64,000 nt of DNA from Rhodamnia argentea (taxonomy: Eukaryota > Streptophyta > Magnoliopsida > Myrtales > Myrtaceae): the NCBI RefSeq assembly GCF_020921035.1, contig NC_063156.1, positions 1,488,001-1,552,000 of the forward strand. The letters run 5' to 3'. The number at the start of each line of letters is the position of its first letter. The first letter of the stretch is position 1. The translations under genes were made by a program, and so were the position numbers. The notes beneath the pieces are model-generated. The model did no database searches, was not told the DNA's origin, and saw nothing but the letters and a program-made list of their open reading frames with translations. This document shows positions 37,058 to 49,974 of the stretch, piece by piece.

Positions 37058-39509
37058 TCATCTTATGAGAATCAACCCAATGGCAATCACTACAACGGTG
37101 GAAGGAACCCCAAACTTGAGATGGCTCCAGAAGGATAGAGTGTACCCGAGGTGCGGCGAACGGCGCGCTTGTTCGCACACGATCAAGTTGGCGGCCGATC
37201 CCAGCAATGAGAGATTCCCGGCCACTGTGCTGACCCAAGCCAGGATCAGCCACGACTTCTTTTCTTCGGCTGCAGAGATTGCAGCTGCAGATGCCGCGAC
37301 CCGTGCCCCTAGCAAGAGAACTGCGTGGCAACACATATCACAACAGTCAGTGCCCTGTGATTTAACTTCCACACGCAGTAACAAGTTTCGTTGATTGCAG
37401 AACTGTTCCGGAGATTAACATCAGATGACTATAAAAAAGTGGGATCAGCTCAGAGTCAGGTTCTACATGTTGCCATAAGGAGCGGCAAAGGGACAGAACA
37501 AAATGCCAATGAACAGATTCATGAGCATTAAAGGAATTGCGCACATATCGCATCTTGGATTAGTCTAAAGTACTTAAGAAGTGGGGATGCTTTGATTGGA
37601 ATGGACCGTCTGGGTTAACTGAAATACCAGGACGTCGTATAGAGAAAGAGCGCCATATGTTCTAACAGTAAGAACCGCAGGACTTGTGCATGTTTTCTAA
37701 CATTAGCCTATGTGTCCTTAATGAAAATAGATGACCTGTCTTTGCTTGTATTCTGATTTCAAATACCCTTTACAAGACTAAAAGTTGAGGGTTTCATACA
37801 CGAAGGTTCAGTCATTACACTAGCACAGCCGGTAAAACAGCTGCATTGTGATAGATTCGCAGTATTAGCATGCTTTATAAGGTTTGATGTCCCTTCCTCT
37901 TTTTTCCAACTAAGGTTGAAGTTCCTTACAAGCTAGAACAATGCACAAAGATAACCGAAATATGCTGCAAAAGGATAACAGAAGAAGAAAACAGCAAAAA
38001 CTCAACTATATCACTGTACCTGTTGGCACATTCGAAGCCAAGTTCGACAGAACAAGTATGACAGCGGCCAGAACCGCTGTCCCACTAGCACGATCAATTT
38101 TGGAATAGGGTTCCATGAGGTTCCAGAGACTGCTTGGAATTCCAGTATTATTGAATCCATCAACCGTAATGAACATTCCACAAAAGAAGATTAAAAGAGA
38201 GTAAGAAACCTGGGGAAAAAAACAGAATGGACTTAAGAATAACCATAGAGTATAATGCACTCCTGTCAGTGGACACCAAGTAAATTGAAGCGAATTGAAA
38301 TGAGAGTATAAAGGCTTGGCTTACCTTCTCTAGGCACGGCCGTGCATCCCTAAAATCGAGGACGACAAGAGCAAGGGCTGCTGTAATGGCAGTCCAAGAC
38401 ATGTTCAGACCTATTAACAACGACGCCAACATTCCTACAGTGATCAAGTAAACGCATGATTTCCACAAGAGTCTTTTCCATCTAGGGGCCAGGGTTTCCT
38501 TTGCTTGAGACTTAACCGAGAGTGCATCACTTAACCTGTCCATTGAGAGCACCCTCTCTGAAGAAGCATTCTCATTTCTTTTCTGCAAAGGTGAGTCAGT
38601 AGTGGCCTCCTTCGAGGCATTTGAATTTCTTGCTGAGTCGAGCGTGCCGCTCAGGACCCTATGGATTTCATTTTCATTTGGAGCCAAGCGGCTTCGGAGC
38701 ATCTCAATTTGAGCCAGGGAGTTTCTATTCGCGATGGGAGAGCCTTGCATATTCATGGACTCCACTCTAGAGTTCCATTCCTGAGAATTTAAGGACGAAG
38801 CATGCGACATTGTTGCAGGTGAAAAGCGATGAGAACTAACGTCCTGCTCGGCAACCACTCCAGTAGTAGCATCTTCTTCGTCCTTTTGAATGGATAATAG
38901 CCTCCAATACATGCATAGTAGAATCAAAGCATTGACGAAAACCCCCACCAGCATCGCGGGAAGAAGGCCAAAAAGAAAACTTCCGAACGAAATCTTGCTC
39001 TGGACTGCTATAACCAGGTTTTGAGGATTGCCAATTGGAGTCGCCGAAGACCCAATATTCGCACTCGAGGCAAGAGCAAGTAGAAACGGATGAGGAGGAA
39101 GGTTATGCTGCCTGGCTATTTTCAAGACAAACTCGGTCAAGACTACACAGGCGGTGTCATTGGTGAATAGGGCGCTGGATATGGCTGAAATTATGCAGAC
39201 ACGGCAAAGCAAGTCCCGGGCTCCCCTGCTTTTCCACGAGAGCAGCTTGCCCAAGTACTCAAACATGTCCGCCTTTTCAAGATACACGCTGACGACCATC
39301 GTCCCAAATAGGAGACCGAGGATCGGAAGATCGATCGCTGCATAAGCTTCATCGGGCGTTATGACCCTAAAAACGACCATAAGCATCGCCCCCAGGAGGG
39401 AGCCAGCGGTCCTCCCGACGGGCAAAACCGGGACAGCTGGGAAAACCGCCAATACCCAGAAGACTGCAAAGGCTATAGATCCCAAAACTATTTTCACTGA
39501 TGAAGCCAT
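37058..39509 (-). CDS. LSI2: Lsi2-like (ArsB/NhaD-type) efflux transporter, gene B
   Basis: Exons 38325-39509, 38020-38209 and 37058-37320 (1185+190+263 nt) give 545 aa. Exon boundaries are homologous to gene A, and exons 2 and 3 have identical lengths. Motifs: [20 protein letters not shown], then [76 protein letters not shown] and [15 protein letters not shown]. The central cytosolic loop is about 65 residues longer than in gene A and rich in Ser, Asn and Arg. The frame is open for 85 codons upstream of the chosen ATG, to 39764. I chose 39509 because it aligns with gene A. Introns are compact (115 and 699 nt). A plasma-membrane anion or metalloid exporter is inferred from family. Confidence 0.92.
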
Positions 39510-39764
39510 TACAAAATTTCCCTCTTTATGGCCGATTGATGAGAGTAAGCACCTCAGAACTAGATGGACTGAGAAAACACTAGCTACGACAACTTCACAG
39601 CCGATACGTAATTGCTTCTGTGAGCAAGATTCCCCAACAAAAACAGACCCTAAAGAAAACAATCTTCTGGCGACACGCTCATACTTTAGGCTGCTCAAAG
39701 AGGACAACAATAATGGGTGTGCCTTAAGATGCACTGACTTAATCAAATAGTCAAACGAACTCAC

Positions 39765-41970
39765 CTCAACTGAGTCTTTTTTCTACTAGATAATGTCCCG
39801 ATCGGCTCGGTCTCTTCAAGAGCGAAAACGGCCTCCGTTATCAAAACTTATCAGCACTTGAGGAGAGTTCCCTCTCGGAATACGGGAGGTGAGATCTTAG
39901 CCATTAGATAAGATAGGGATTTACGGTTGTAATTCAAGGCCCCCTACCGACAAATCAATACTACAAAAGCATTCCTCTCAGAGTCTCTCTCTAGAACGCT
40001 CTAAGATTCGAGCACTGATATAAAGGAAGCCTGAGTCTGACAACAGTCTCTAACTATGAAATCGGGACGATACCAAACTTCAGGCCCATGACAACAGTCT
40101 CTTAACAAGGCACGATTCTCAGGTCAGTCAGATCGAGATCGAATAGAACGAGCCAGATCAATCTCTGCAACCGCAATTCGTATCATATTCATGAGGCCAT
40201 TGAAGTCTCATTCTCTCTCACCAAGAAATCAGGCGTTGATCAAGAGTAACGAAACGTCTCGTTGACTTTGAGTGGGTCTCCCATTATCCAAAACTAAAAG
40301 CATCGGGATTCGGGATCAACGGTTCTTATCCACGTCCTGTATAAGTCTACATTACCCTCTTAAAATTCTTTTTTGGCACTTCATCTCCTTTTATACAAAA
40401 AGGGTCCGGATTTTCTAAATACCCGGCTAATTTCTATATGTCTGTTTATTCCATACACATTAAGAAAATGTGTAGAAAGTGTCGAAATACTGATTCGAGA
40501 TTCGGCTCATGATGTCGCTGTCAGGTGTCTAAATCTTTAACCCGTCACGATTATGTGTGATTCTTAAAAAAGGGTCTGGGCAAAAGGATCCGTTTTGATC
40601 TTGCCAAGGCAGGAACCGGACAGGCAAGGAGAAGAGACCTTTGCATTTGATTGAGGTTTAAGAATACAACGACGCCTATCATTCAACATAAATTTTCTTT
40701 AAGTCCACATCGCATGGGACAGGGCTGACGGTGCCGACGGACAAATAATGTTCTTAGTACCAAAATAGATAACATAATATATAACAGAAAGTTTAAAGAA
40801 TGTGACTACTTTTTGTTTTTAGCTTAGGTAAGCAAACAAACTTTGGTCTGAAGGAACTTCACACGGGCAATGCCGAATTTGTCGCTAATGAGTAAGCTCG
40901 AGCTGAAATTGGCAACAGGGTAATGTCCCATTTTAATGACACAAAACCACTTAAGGCAACAAACATTTGGGGAGAAACTTGTCAACCATGTAGGGTGTTC
41001 TGGGTCATCTTCTCTAAAGTTAATGACATGTCTCACGCAGACCGAGTTAAAATTTATCCATCTTTTGCAAAAAAGAAGAGTTTGGATGCCTACTAAATTA
41101 ATATTGATTTGGTTCATAAGTGCAGACAAAATCATCCGCAAGAACTCACATGGAGTAATCCGTGGCCGTTCTCTTCTCTAGTCTATGTTCTGTGTCTGGG
41201 CACGCAAGGTCGATAAGAGCAGAATAACAAAAGCTGGCATCAGTGTTTGGTAGTAAGATCATATTGTAATCAGGTGTCGCACAACACCGAATATACTAAA
41301 AAGGAACAGCCTAAAGCTTCTTTGTGTTCTTGCCATGGACGCAACTTTTTCATGCAATCGCCAAACTAGAGCCCAGCACTACAAATTCTTTTACTACCAC
41401 ATGGCTAATGCGAACTTCATCAGTCACGTCACAGGTGGCGATCATACCGGCATCAGTCTCTCGGGAAATTTAAGTGAATCCCCTTCATTTTCATCTCATA
41501 ATAGGAAATAAGTAAAGCCTGAGCTCACTCAATCTATCATCTTAATGGAATCAGATATAGAAAAAGATACCCTCGAAATCAACATGGTGAAGTCGAGCTA
41601 AAGAAGACATATACAATTACTGCATCTATTGATAGTCTCTACCATTTATTTGCATACGACATAATGAATAATGCACATAGTGCTAACTATACTTGCTACA
41701 TGTAAAAGCTATGTTCCGTAAGGTGAAAAAACTAGAAAGAATGCCCTATCGATACCAGCACTCCTACCAAAATCCTCACTTAGCATTCGCAAGTCACATG
41801 CAAACCATCTTTTCAGCAGTCACCCAAACCCAAGAAAGCAATGCTGTGTCTAATTCACATCTGGTCGTGACCTCCAGATATTATGCTTTGAATGGGGTTA
41901 GTCGATTAGTAGATCTAACTTCTAGAAGTGCAATTGCTGGCTGTTGTACATAGATGAAGCTGAGGAGGAT
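39765..41970. other. Intergenic DNA between Lsi2 gene B and the proline-rich protein gene
   Basis: Contains the presumed gene B promoter. No further gene is recognisable; short frames near 40830-41180 and 41690-41950 match nothing I know. Confidence 0.4.
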
Positions 41971-41980
41971 AAAGTAGACC

Positions 41981-44900
41981 TCAGCTGACTTCAGGCTGCA
42001 GCATTGGGAAGAATGACCAACTGCTACCAGACTTCGTATCCTTCCCAGCAACCTTGTCATTCGCCCACCACTCCGAGTTTATATTGGGCTTATTAGATAT
42101 ACCTCCATTTCTGTTGTCGAAGTTGAACTCTTTGGTTGATCCAAGCGTGATGGAACGATGCTTTTGATAGCTGTGGTCCTTCTCCATTAGACTTGACCCC
42201 TTGACAAGTTTATCATCTGTACCTTTTTCAGTACATCGTTCATTAGAATCCTCATCAACTCCCACGGTCCCACCTCTTTCAGCTGGGCCTTCAGCTGCTT
42301 CATCCTCAGGACATTTTGATAAAGTTCCAAAAGAGGTCGCAGCTTTGTTTGCAAGACAACGTGCAACATCTTCACCAGTTAATTCAAACGACACTCTAGG
42401 ATCTACTATGGTCTCGTCATGTTTAGATCCATCATCCAATCTTGGAACCGATGCCCTTATGCTGATTTGATTGCCAAAATGAAGAAAGCCTTCGCGGGAC
42501 ATAGGGCCAGTGCCATCGGGAGTCAAACATCCAGAACCCAGCCTCGATCCCATTCCCACGCCATCTGGTGTTAAAGATCCAGAACCAAGTCTGGACCATA
42601 GCCCTGCACCATCTGGTGTTATAGACCCAGAACCCATTCTTGAACCCCACTTTCGAGTGGAAAAAGTTTCAAAGCCCCATAACTTGGGAGCTTCACCCAT
42701 TCTTAACTCGATAAAGGGGTGTTTCCCAGGGAATGGCGAAGTGGTTCCCGAATATGAGACTGCTGAACCAGGTGATCTCAGGTTGCCACCTGGGCTTCCT
42801 GGATATGACTGATTAGGAAGGAATTCACAATTGGATAGTGAAAACTTATGGTTGGTCCCACCACCCCTCTGCGTGCGTTCAAGCGAAGATGTGAGTAGTT
42901 GAGCAAAGGGAACTTCAGGAGAAGAAGGTGTTGTCAAATACACAGATTCCGGAGGAGGAGTAAAAGGAGCAGTGGATGGTTCGGTGGTGAAAGTGGAAAC
43001 TACAGGTGGCGAAACTAGCTGGGTCTCATAGGCATAAGGTCCAATGGCAAAGATAGATGCAGGCCCTCTAGGAGAATAAGAATTGATGGAAAGAGAAGTA
43101 AGGGAAAGTAATCCGGTAGGTGATTGGGTCACAGAAGGAGGATCAGAAGGGAGGAACGATGCAGGAGATGAGGGAGGAGCAATAAACGGCAGCACAATAG
43201 CAGTTGATGTGGCCTGGTTCTCTGCTGCAGGAGCTGTGTTACCCAGAGCGACTGGTTCAGGGAGAAGGACGGCATGGCCAATTCGTTTGTTGCTCTTATG
43301 ATGTCCAAAGCACCAGTATAGGCTCCAGCAGCTTCCCCATCTTCTTTTCTGCATTTGAGTTGGGTGAAAAAGCAACTAAAGTTAGAAAGCATCAAAGTCT
43401 CATTGGAATAACCTTACCAAAAAAAAAAAAGTCTCATTGGAATAACGGTTATTAAAACAGTGATGGGATCAAAGATCAAACAAATAACAGTTACCAAAAC
43501 AACAATGGGAAGGGGATCAAAGATCAACCAACAAGTGTTCGTTTCAAGAAAAATCAGGCGTGTAAACAGTAAAAGCTACCACTTTCTAAGAGGCCATTTA
43601 GGTGACTCACAAGTACTAGAACTAATCCACGAGTTTTGTAAGAGAATCTACACTATTTTGATTCATTAACGTGACAATCCATAGGCACCACCACCTGACA
43701 TGAGTCATGACCAATAATTTGACCGTGAAGAGCTTTACACAAACAGAAACAAGAGTTATAAATAGCTCATATCTGAATAATAATCAATCACCTTGGACAA
43801 AACAAAAAAAAAAGGCTACTATGTAAGTGTCAAATTTTGTGAGACCACAACCTGGAGTAATTTAATAGTTAAACTTTCTAGCATTCATCTTAATGCAAAG
43901 GCTAGACTTTGGCCTAAGCCTAAAGTGTTGAATTATAAATAAGGGAGATAAATAGAAGCCAGAAACATTTGAACTCGGATCCTCCTGTGCTTATACCATG
44001 TAGCACTACCGATAGCTCTAAAAGCTTAGAATACCGGTTTTAGTACTTCTCTTAACAGTAAGAATAGAGGGACACTTCCAGTATGTGGTCCTAACTTTAA
44101 GCAGAAACTACCAGAAGTACGCACATGGGGGAAACTGAGGTGTTTCCTGGAACATACTTAGAAAACCAAATGCTAAGAAAAAGGTACAAAGCTTTGGATA
44201 CTAAAAATCACCGCTAAGTTCCTTAGTCTAAGTCCCTTTCCTACAAGTCTGCTGGGCATGAATAAACACTCTGTCACCCACATAAAGAAAAGCCCAAACC
44301 ATGAGCACCCAAACTGTGTCTACCGTGTCTTCCTTCTTTGGAGTGCTTACTGGTCAGCAGCTTGATGCAGTAATCACTTTCATTTTCACTGATCACGGAG
44401 ATTAGAGAACTATAAGTGGTTGAATTTCTTTTTCTTGGTTTAAAAGCACGAAATAAAGAAACGAAAATTCATGCAATGTGCATTGAAAATATCACAAAAA
44501 CAAACAAAAGCAAAGTCCATCTTAGCAGATTCAACTTCTTCATAAATTTCGACCAAAAGAAAAAAAACTTCATAAACAGTCTACAAGATCCCTTTATATC
44601 ACTGCTCTTAAAGCAGTCAGCGTATCACAAGCCATAAGTATAACAGCTATGCACAACTAAAATTTACAAATCTAGATCAATCTTCTCAGCGACAAATCAG
44701 GACCTAAGAAAGGAGAAAGCCCCTGCCTTTGGTGTTGACAAATCACAATACTGCCCCCATTTACTTTTCCGATTCACAACTTCGTAGCTCCAATCTAAAC
44801 AGGCGTGAAATCTCTAACCACAACTCGTCCAAAAAAACTCACAAAACAAGACAATCAAGGCACACATAATAACTTGATTCCCGCGATAAGTTGATTCGAC

Positions 44901-45242
44901 GCCAACTGGAAGCTCAAAACCAAGGAGAAAAGGCAATCTAAATAGACAAATGCAAGGCCGTGAATAGATAGAAATCCACAAATCATGTCTCGACTCCTCC
45001 TACAACCAACCTCGAGCTCAAAATCAAAAAAAGAACACGCGAAATCCAAATCAACCCACACCCGATGGGCATACGTGCACGTAAGCAAGCGCGTGTGCAG
45101 CTCAGCAGAGACGTACCCGAGCGGCGGTGGGCTGGGCGCGAGCCTCGGCGGCGACGATCGCAGTAGCAGCGGCGTTTACAGTTTCGATGCTGTAGTTGCT
45201 GTTGTTGTTGTTGTTGTGATTGTGGTTGTGAACGCCTCTCAT
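41981..45242 (-). CDS. Proline/serine-rich protein of the plant 'hydroxyproline-rich glycoprotein' family (At5g52430-like)
   Basis: Two exons, 45117-45242 (42 codons) and 41981-43348, give 497 aa; the intron is 1768 nt. Exon 1 is MRGVHNHNHNNNN then SIETVNAAATAIVAAEARAQ. Exon 2 opens KRRWGSCWSLYWCFG, then RIGHAVLLPEPV and LPFIAPPSSPASFLPSDPPS. Further conserved blocks are FAIGPYAYETQLVSPPVV, TPPPESVYLTTPSSPEVPFA and, near the C-terminus, RVSFELTGEDVARCLA. No signal peptide is evident, so despite the family name a secreted glycoprotein is doubtful. The molecular role is unknown to me. Three 16-residue repeats lie mid-protein. The ORF alone could start at a methionine inside the intron (43375), but the family N-terminus supports the two-exon model. 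Confidence 0.85.
42500..42643 (-). repeat. Three tandem 48 bp (16-residue) repeats inside the proline-rich protein
   Basis: Encodes SRMGSGSITPDGAGLW, SRLGSGSLTPDGVGMG and SRLGSGCLTPDGTGPM in succession (residues about 278-325). Confidence 0.9.
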
Positions 45243-45272
45243 TCTGTGGAAAAGCAGAGAGGCTCTCTGAAC

Positions 45273-45312
45273 ATGAAGAAGAAGAAGAAGAAGACGAAGA
45301 CGAAGAAGAGTG
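45273..45312. repeat. GAA/GAC trinucleotide tract in the leader
   Basis: A run of GAAGAAGAA and GACGAAGAC units lies just upstream of the proline-rich protein ATG; read on the minus strand it is a CTT-rich leader. Confidence 0.7.
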
Positions 45313-45403
45313 TTCGGTTTCGATCTGGAAATGGACGCTCGCAGAGAGAATGTGCAGACAGGAGAAGCAAATAATTACTCTCGGACCAGCCCAACTCTCT
45401 GCA

Positions 45404-45411
45404 TATAAATA
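45404..45411 (-). promoter_or_regulatory. Weak TATA-like candidate for the proline-rich protein gene
   Basis: TATTTATA on the minus strand, about 160 bases upstream of the ATG and just before a cytosine-thymine-rich leader. The same site reads as the better consensus TATAAATA on the plus strand, so orientation is uncertain. Confidence 0.3.
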
Positions 45412-45419
45412 TGATAATC

Positions 45420-46975
45420 TCTGATCACAACACCCAACAATCAACTACTCTCACGCCCCGGTCCGGTCCTGTCCGATCCGGTTCGATTCGGTTCTCCGCC
45501 GGTCGTTACCCTCCAATTTCCCCCACCGTTTCGCACCAAATTATCGCCACCTCTTGATCAGCATCGGAGTTTTCACTTTTCAGAGAAAATTATCATGAGA
45601 TAAAAACATTTTCTTTTTTATGTACGAAGCTTTTACCATCGCGACACGTGTGCACTTCGTGGAAAGTCGTATGTCCAATTCAAATCGCAAGTCCACCGTT
45701 TTGGAAAAGAGAAATTTTTTTCCTTTTTTGTTTTTTTTTTTCCTTCTAATTTCGCTTAAGTTTAAGGAATTGCAATTTCGTTTTCCAGGGGAGATGCAGT
45801 GAACGGACAAGCTGAGCTAAGCCGACAGCAAATTGCAGTACTCAAATCATTAATTCTCAGATAAAACATGTGACCGCATTTAATAATAATACGGTTGTAT
45901 TTCTTTTTTTTTTTTCCTTGTCGTTTCCACTGTAGTTGGAAAGTTTCCTATGCGTAATAAAATACGACAAAATACAGAGAACAGAGCCCGGCTACTGATA
46001 AGAACAAAAGGGTCGTCTACTTTGCAATAAACAAATAGGGTGGTGGGACAGATGGGCAATTATTTTAATTTTTTTCTCCATTTTTTTAAGCGGATATATT
46101 AAAAAAAAAGGAGAAAAAAAAATTTTTAAAAAAAGGGACCCACTTGGGCACTTGAGGATAAGAGTTGGACACCAGCCAGCTGTGTTATTTTATTAAATTA
46201 AATTTTATTTACTTTTGGATGCCTAATATTTTTATTTGCTTGTGATTTGGAAATGATTATCTCGTTTAAAGGTCAAACGCCCAATCGAGCAACGAAGATT
46301 TGCGCATAATTGCCCCGTTCGGCTCCCCGTGGGATTCAACTCCATTCTATTCAATCCGCCTCCAATGATTTGAGCGAGGGGTTGTAGAGGCCAGAAAGCA
46401 ATGGCCCCGTGAATTGACGGGGATCGCCCTTGAGTTGCGTCCGTATTTACTGACGATGCCACCCCTTTCTTTCCGGCCCCCCTCTTAAAAGGACCAGGCC
46501 CAGCCGAGACAAACTGAGGGAATATTTACTCCGGCCACCTAATACATGCGACTCTCGTGACCGTTGTCCGTGCTGGCCGACCGGGCGAGCCCATGGGGGC
46601 CAGGCAATGGTCAGCATTGATTCGTAGAATGCTTTCGCGTTCCGAAGGTGACTTTTTAAACACGGTGTACACAACATGTAACGGATACATCGTGATCGCG
46701 AATGAAAAAAAGAAAAATAAAAAGGTTTCTTTATGAACTCGACGTTATGTGACGGGGTCGGTATGGGTCTCGATCAAATCTTGATCCCGGACTCGTGAGA
46801 TAGATAAAACTTGCATCCTGACTTTGCTACGTGAAAGATCGATTTCGACAATCATCTTCAAACTTTAACTATCGAAAGAAGTTCCATTTTATCTCTGAAA
46901 TATGCATGAAATGCATCCCTTTCTTAGAGTCAATGACGTGAAGAAAATATAAATAAGAAAAGGATGAGATCTTGT
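45420..46975. other. Intergenic DNA
   Basis: Poly-T and poly-A tracts with a G/C-richer block at 46260-46620. No gene found; the open frames in the block match no family I know. Confidence 0.4.
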
Positions 46976-46979
46976 TTTA

Positions 46980-47840
46980 TAAGTGTACTGAAAGTCCTAA
47001 AATTTGTCCAAAAAGTGCAAGTGAATCTTAAATTTTGCAAAAAATATAATTAAGTCCTAAAACTTATCAAATTGATGTAATCGAGTCCTTCCGTTAACTT
47101 CTTCCAATTTGGTTAATGAAAAATACTTACGTGATTTTTTCATTAATCCTACGCGACGCCGACGTGGCTAAAATGACGATATTTTACTCCAAGTCCTTTT
47201 CAATATAAAATCAATTTAAGTTATATTAAAAAAGTAAAATCTAAAAAATACAAAAAAGAAGAAGGAATATGCAAGTATTCGCAGCCGTCGACCCACCATC
47301 GTCAAGCAAAAGTGGGTGAATGGTTGACAAGGATCAGTCCGACCAAGGGCGAGGGCCTGCAGGCCATCCCCAAATCTAGGTGAGCGCTGCCGGTGGTGGG
47401 GGTTACTAGCCCTCAGCCAGCCCTTAGCTGATGACTAGCCCTAGCGACCTCCGTTATCCATTCCCCACCATTGCCGTTCTCAGTAATGGGGAGAGGGAGG
47501 CGGCGACAAGGGCTATATGCTTGTTTTTTTATTTATATTTTCTAAATTTTCTTTATTTTCAATATAATTTAAATAAAATTTCCATTGAAGAATTAGATTT
47601 GGATCAAAACGAAGTCATTTTAGCCTTATGTCTCATATTTTAATCATTTCGGCGCCACGTAGAATAGGAAAAACAAAATCACGTCGACATATTCCGTTAG
47701 CCAAATTAGACGGAGTTAAGGGAATGGCTCGATTGAACAAATTTGACAAGTTTTATGACATAATTGCACACTTTGCAAGTTTTAGAACTCAATTACACTT
47801 TTGTAACAAGTTCTAAGGAATTTCGGCGCACTCATACTTT
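46980..47840. mobile_element. Large inverted-repeat element, M1-related
   Basis: Left arm GAAAGTCCTAAAATTTGTCC with AAGTCCTAAAACTTATCAAA; right arm inverted TTAGAACTTGTTACAAAAG with GAGTTCTAAAACTTGCAAAG. The core near 47280-47510 is GC-rich. Confidence 0.65.
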
Positions 47841-47849
47841 TATTGTTTT

Positions 47850-49970
47850 TCTTTTTCGGTACAATCGATTGACTGGGTACCACCTTCACTCGTACAATCC
47901 TCATATTATTATTCTTTTTCTTTAATAGAGCATAGGATGGACTTAGCTGTAAGATAATTTACTTGATTTGATAAGTTAATCGACTAATTTTTTTTAGCAA
48001 CCATCTCACGCAACAAAATAAAATAAAATTAGGTAGCTTTCCCCCAAAAGCAACCCCAAGCACAGTAAGATTCCCTCGCACAAGGTCCCGCAATTCAAGC
48101 AAAAACGCGAGGGCAGAACGGTCCACAGAATTTCCAGCTTTGCGATAAGTGGGATTAGTCGTCCCTTTTACAAGAAAGGCCTACTTCATTTTGTCAAAAG
48201 GAGTGCACGTGTGCAGATCCACTTTTCGTGCATCTCTCCTCGTGCGCAAGATAGCGACAGGCCCTCCTCTTTCTCTCTCTATGTTATTATTCTCTCCCTC
48301 GGTGTCACCCACCCCGACTTTTGTCTTAAAAAATTAATAAAAAATAAATTTAATTTGCTCGGAGGATCGAAAATACAGTCTCGTAGCATAGTTTGAGTAT
48401 GCAACATGAATCATCGTTATAATGCTCGTACTAACAACTACCATCAATTGAGAAAAGCGAGAATTGCAAAAATCCATGTTAAGTACCATCCTCATATTTC
48501 AAAACCTACGGCTGTGTCGCCCCCGTCCTAAAAAGACCAATTCGCGCTCATGCCCACCCAAATTCACACTCAATAGGCAAAATCCAGCAATCGGGGATTA
48601 GATAATTCGAGAACGAAAACGGCGACTCGGTAAATTAACGTCTGGATTAGAGACGGAACTCGAAATGCAATGCAAAACGGCGAGAACGGTACCCCATGGG
48701 TTTCGAAACGCGAGAAAGGCATCCGACATGGAGTGCAACATTAGAGGACGATGTTCGCGATTTTTCTTCGAAAGGAACATGTCTGGTTTTTTTTTATTTT
48801 TTTTATTAAGGGTTGTCCAAAACGCACTCTTCATTCACAAATTTCTACAAATATTGGGATGGTACTCATTAACAAAATCTGGATGGTAATTCTGGATTAA
48901 ATATGTAATCATGACCCCCAAAAAAAAAACATATTAACCGGAAAGATGTGTCCCCACCACCCTCTCTGTTTGGGATTTTCCTCAATCATCTCTCTTTTGG
49001 GCCCTTCCTTTTCGCGACCTTTAGAGTCCGTGTGACCTAAAAGCCCCTTTTCAGACCCAACTCCTCTCTTCTTTTTGGGGAGTTCTATGATTATTTTTCA
49101 ACCTCTTATGGGGAGTGGATCGAGCTAGACATTATTGAGGTACAGCTCCGAATCATTCTTAGCAACTTTGATAGATCTAACCTCTGTAAACCCAAAAAGA
49201 AAAAAAAATTTGAAATTGAAATTGAAAAGAAGCAATAAAGTAACTCGAAAAGCTTCTGTTAAAAGGTGCATAGGAAATGGGTCGACTTTCTTTTTCTTCT
49301 TCTTCTTCTTCTTCATCCGATGTTGAAAAGGTGTCATCAGCTTCAGTTTTAGCAAAACAAGGGGAGAAAAAGTAGGAATCAGCTTCGTAATCTTATCTTA
49401 ACACCTTTTTTTTTTTGTTTTTTCACTTTGCACCTAGGATACAGTATTTACTACCTGCTGTCGACCCCACGGGATTGACTTGATGGTCGATAAATGGATT
49501 ATCACATTATCAAGGGCTTGATTTTCTCAAAAAGATCCTCAACTTTAAATCTAATTCTAATTTTGCCTCAATTTTTTTTTGTCTAAAATAAAATAAATTT
49601 TCACTATAGTCCAGAATCTACCCCCATGTCTAAAAACCTCCACTAGTTTCTTCAAAACTATCAATATCATAGCTAGTTAGAGACGAACATGTGTCTTCAC
49701 CAACACCCTCACCTTCTAATTAAACAACGGCATCCCCCGACACTGATAATTTCTAAAAAAGCCAGTGGCGATTTTCTAATGCGGAGATAGATTCGAGATT
49801 AGAGTGACAGTTGGTAAGAGTATTTTAACGGAAAAAAGTTCATAATAGTTGAATTTTTTTTTTTCAGGGAACTAGGCCAATTATTGGGTATAGACCTTTC
49901 CATATTTGCCTTGCGTCCCCTTCGATCCATGAGATTAACGGGGCATTTCAAAGATGAGCGATGCTCCCAA
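47850..49970. other. Intergenic DNA, no gene recognised
   Basis: A/T-rich with a CTT repeat at 49293-49315 and poly-T runs. Short frames only. Confidence 0.4.
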
Positions 49971-49974
49971 ATGG

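Noticed and set aside
44983-45444. 153-codon minus frame with poly-Ser and poly-Gln
   Set aside because: The true exon (45117-45242) uses another frame that matches the family N-terminus; the Ser/Gln runs are translated CTT and CAA repeats.
46232-46677. GC-richer block with phrases recalling rRNA (GTCAATTCACGG)
   Set aside because: The flanking sequence does not follow small-subunit rRNA and the frames match no protein; no RNA gene is claimed.
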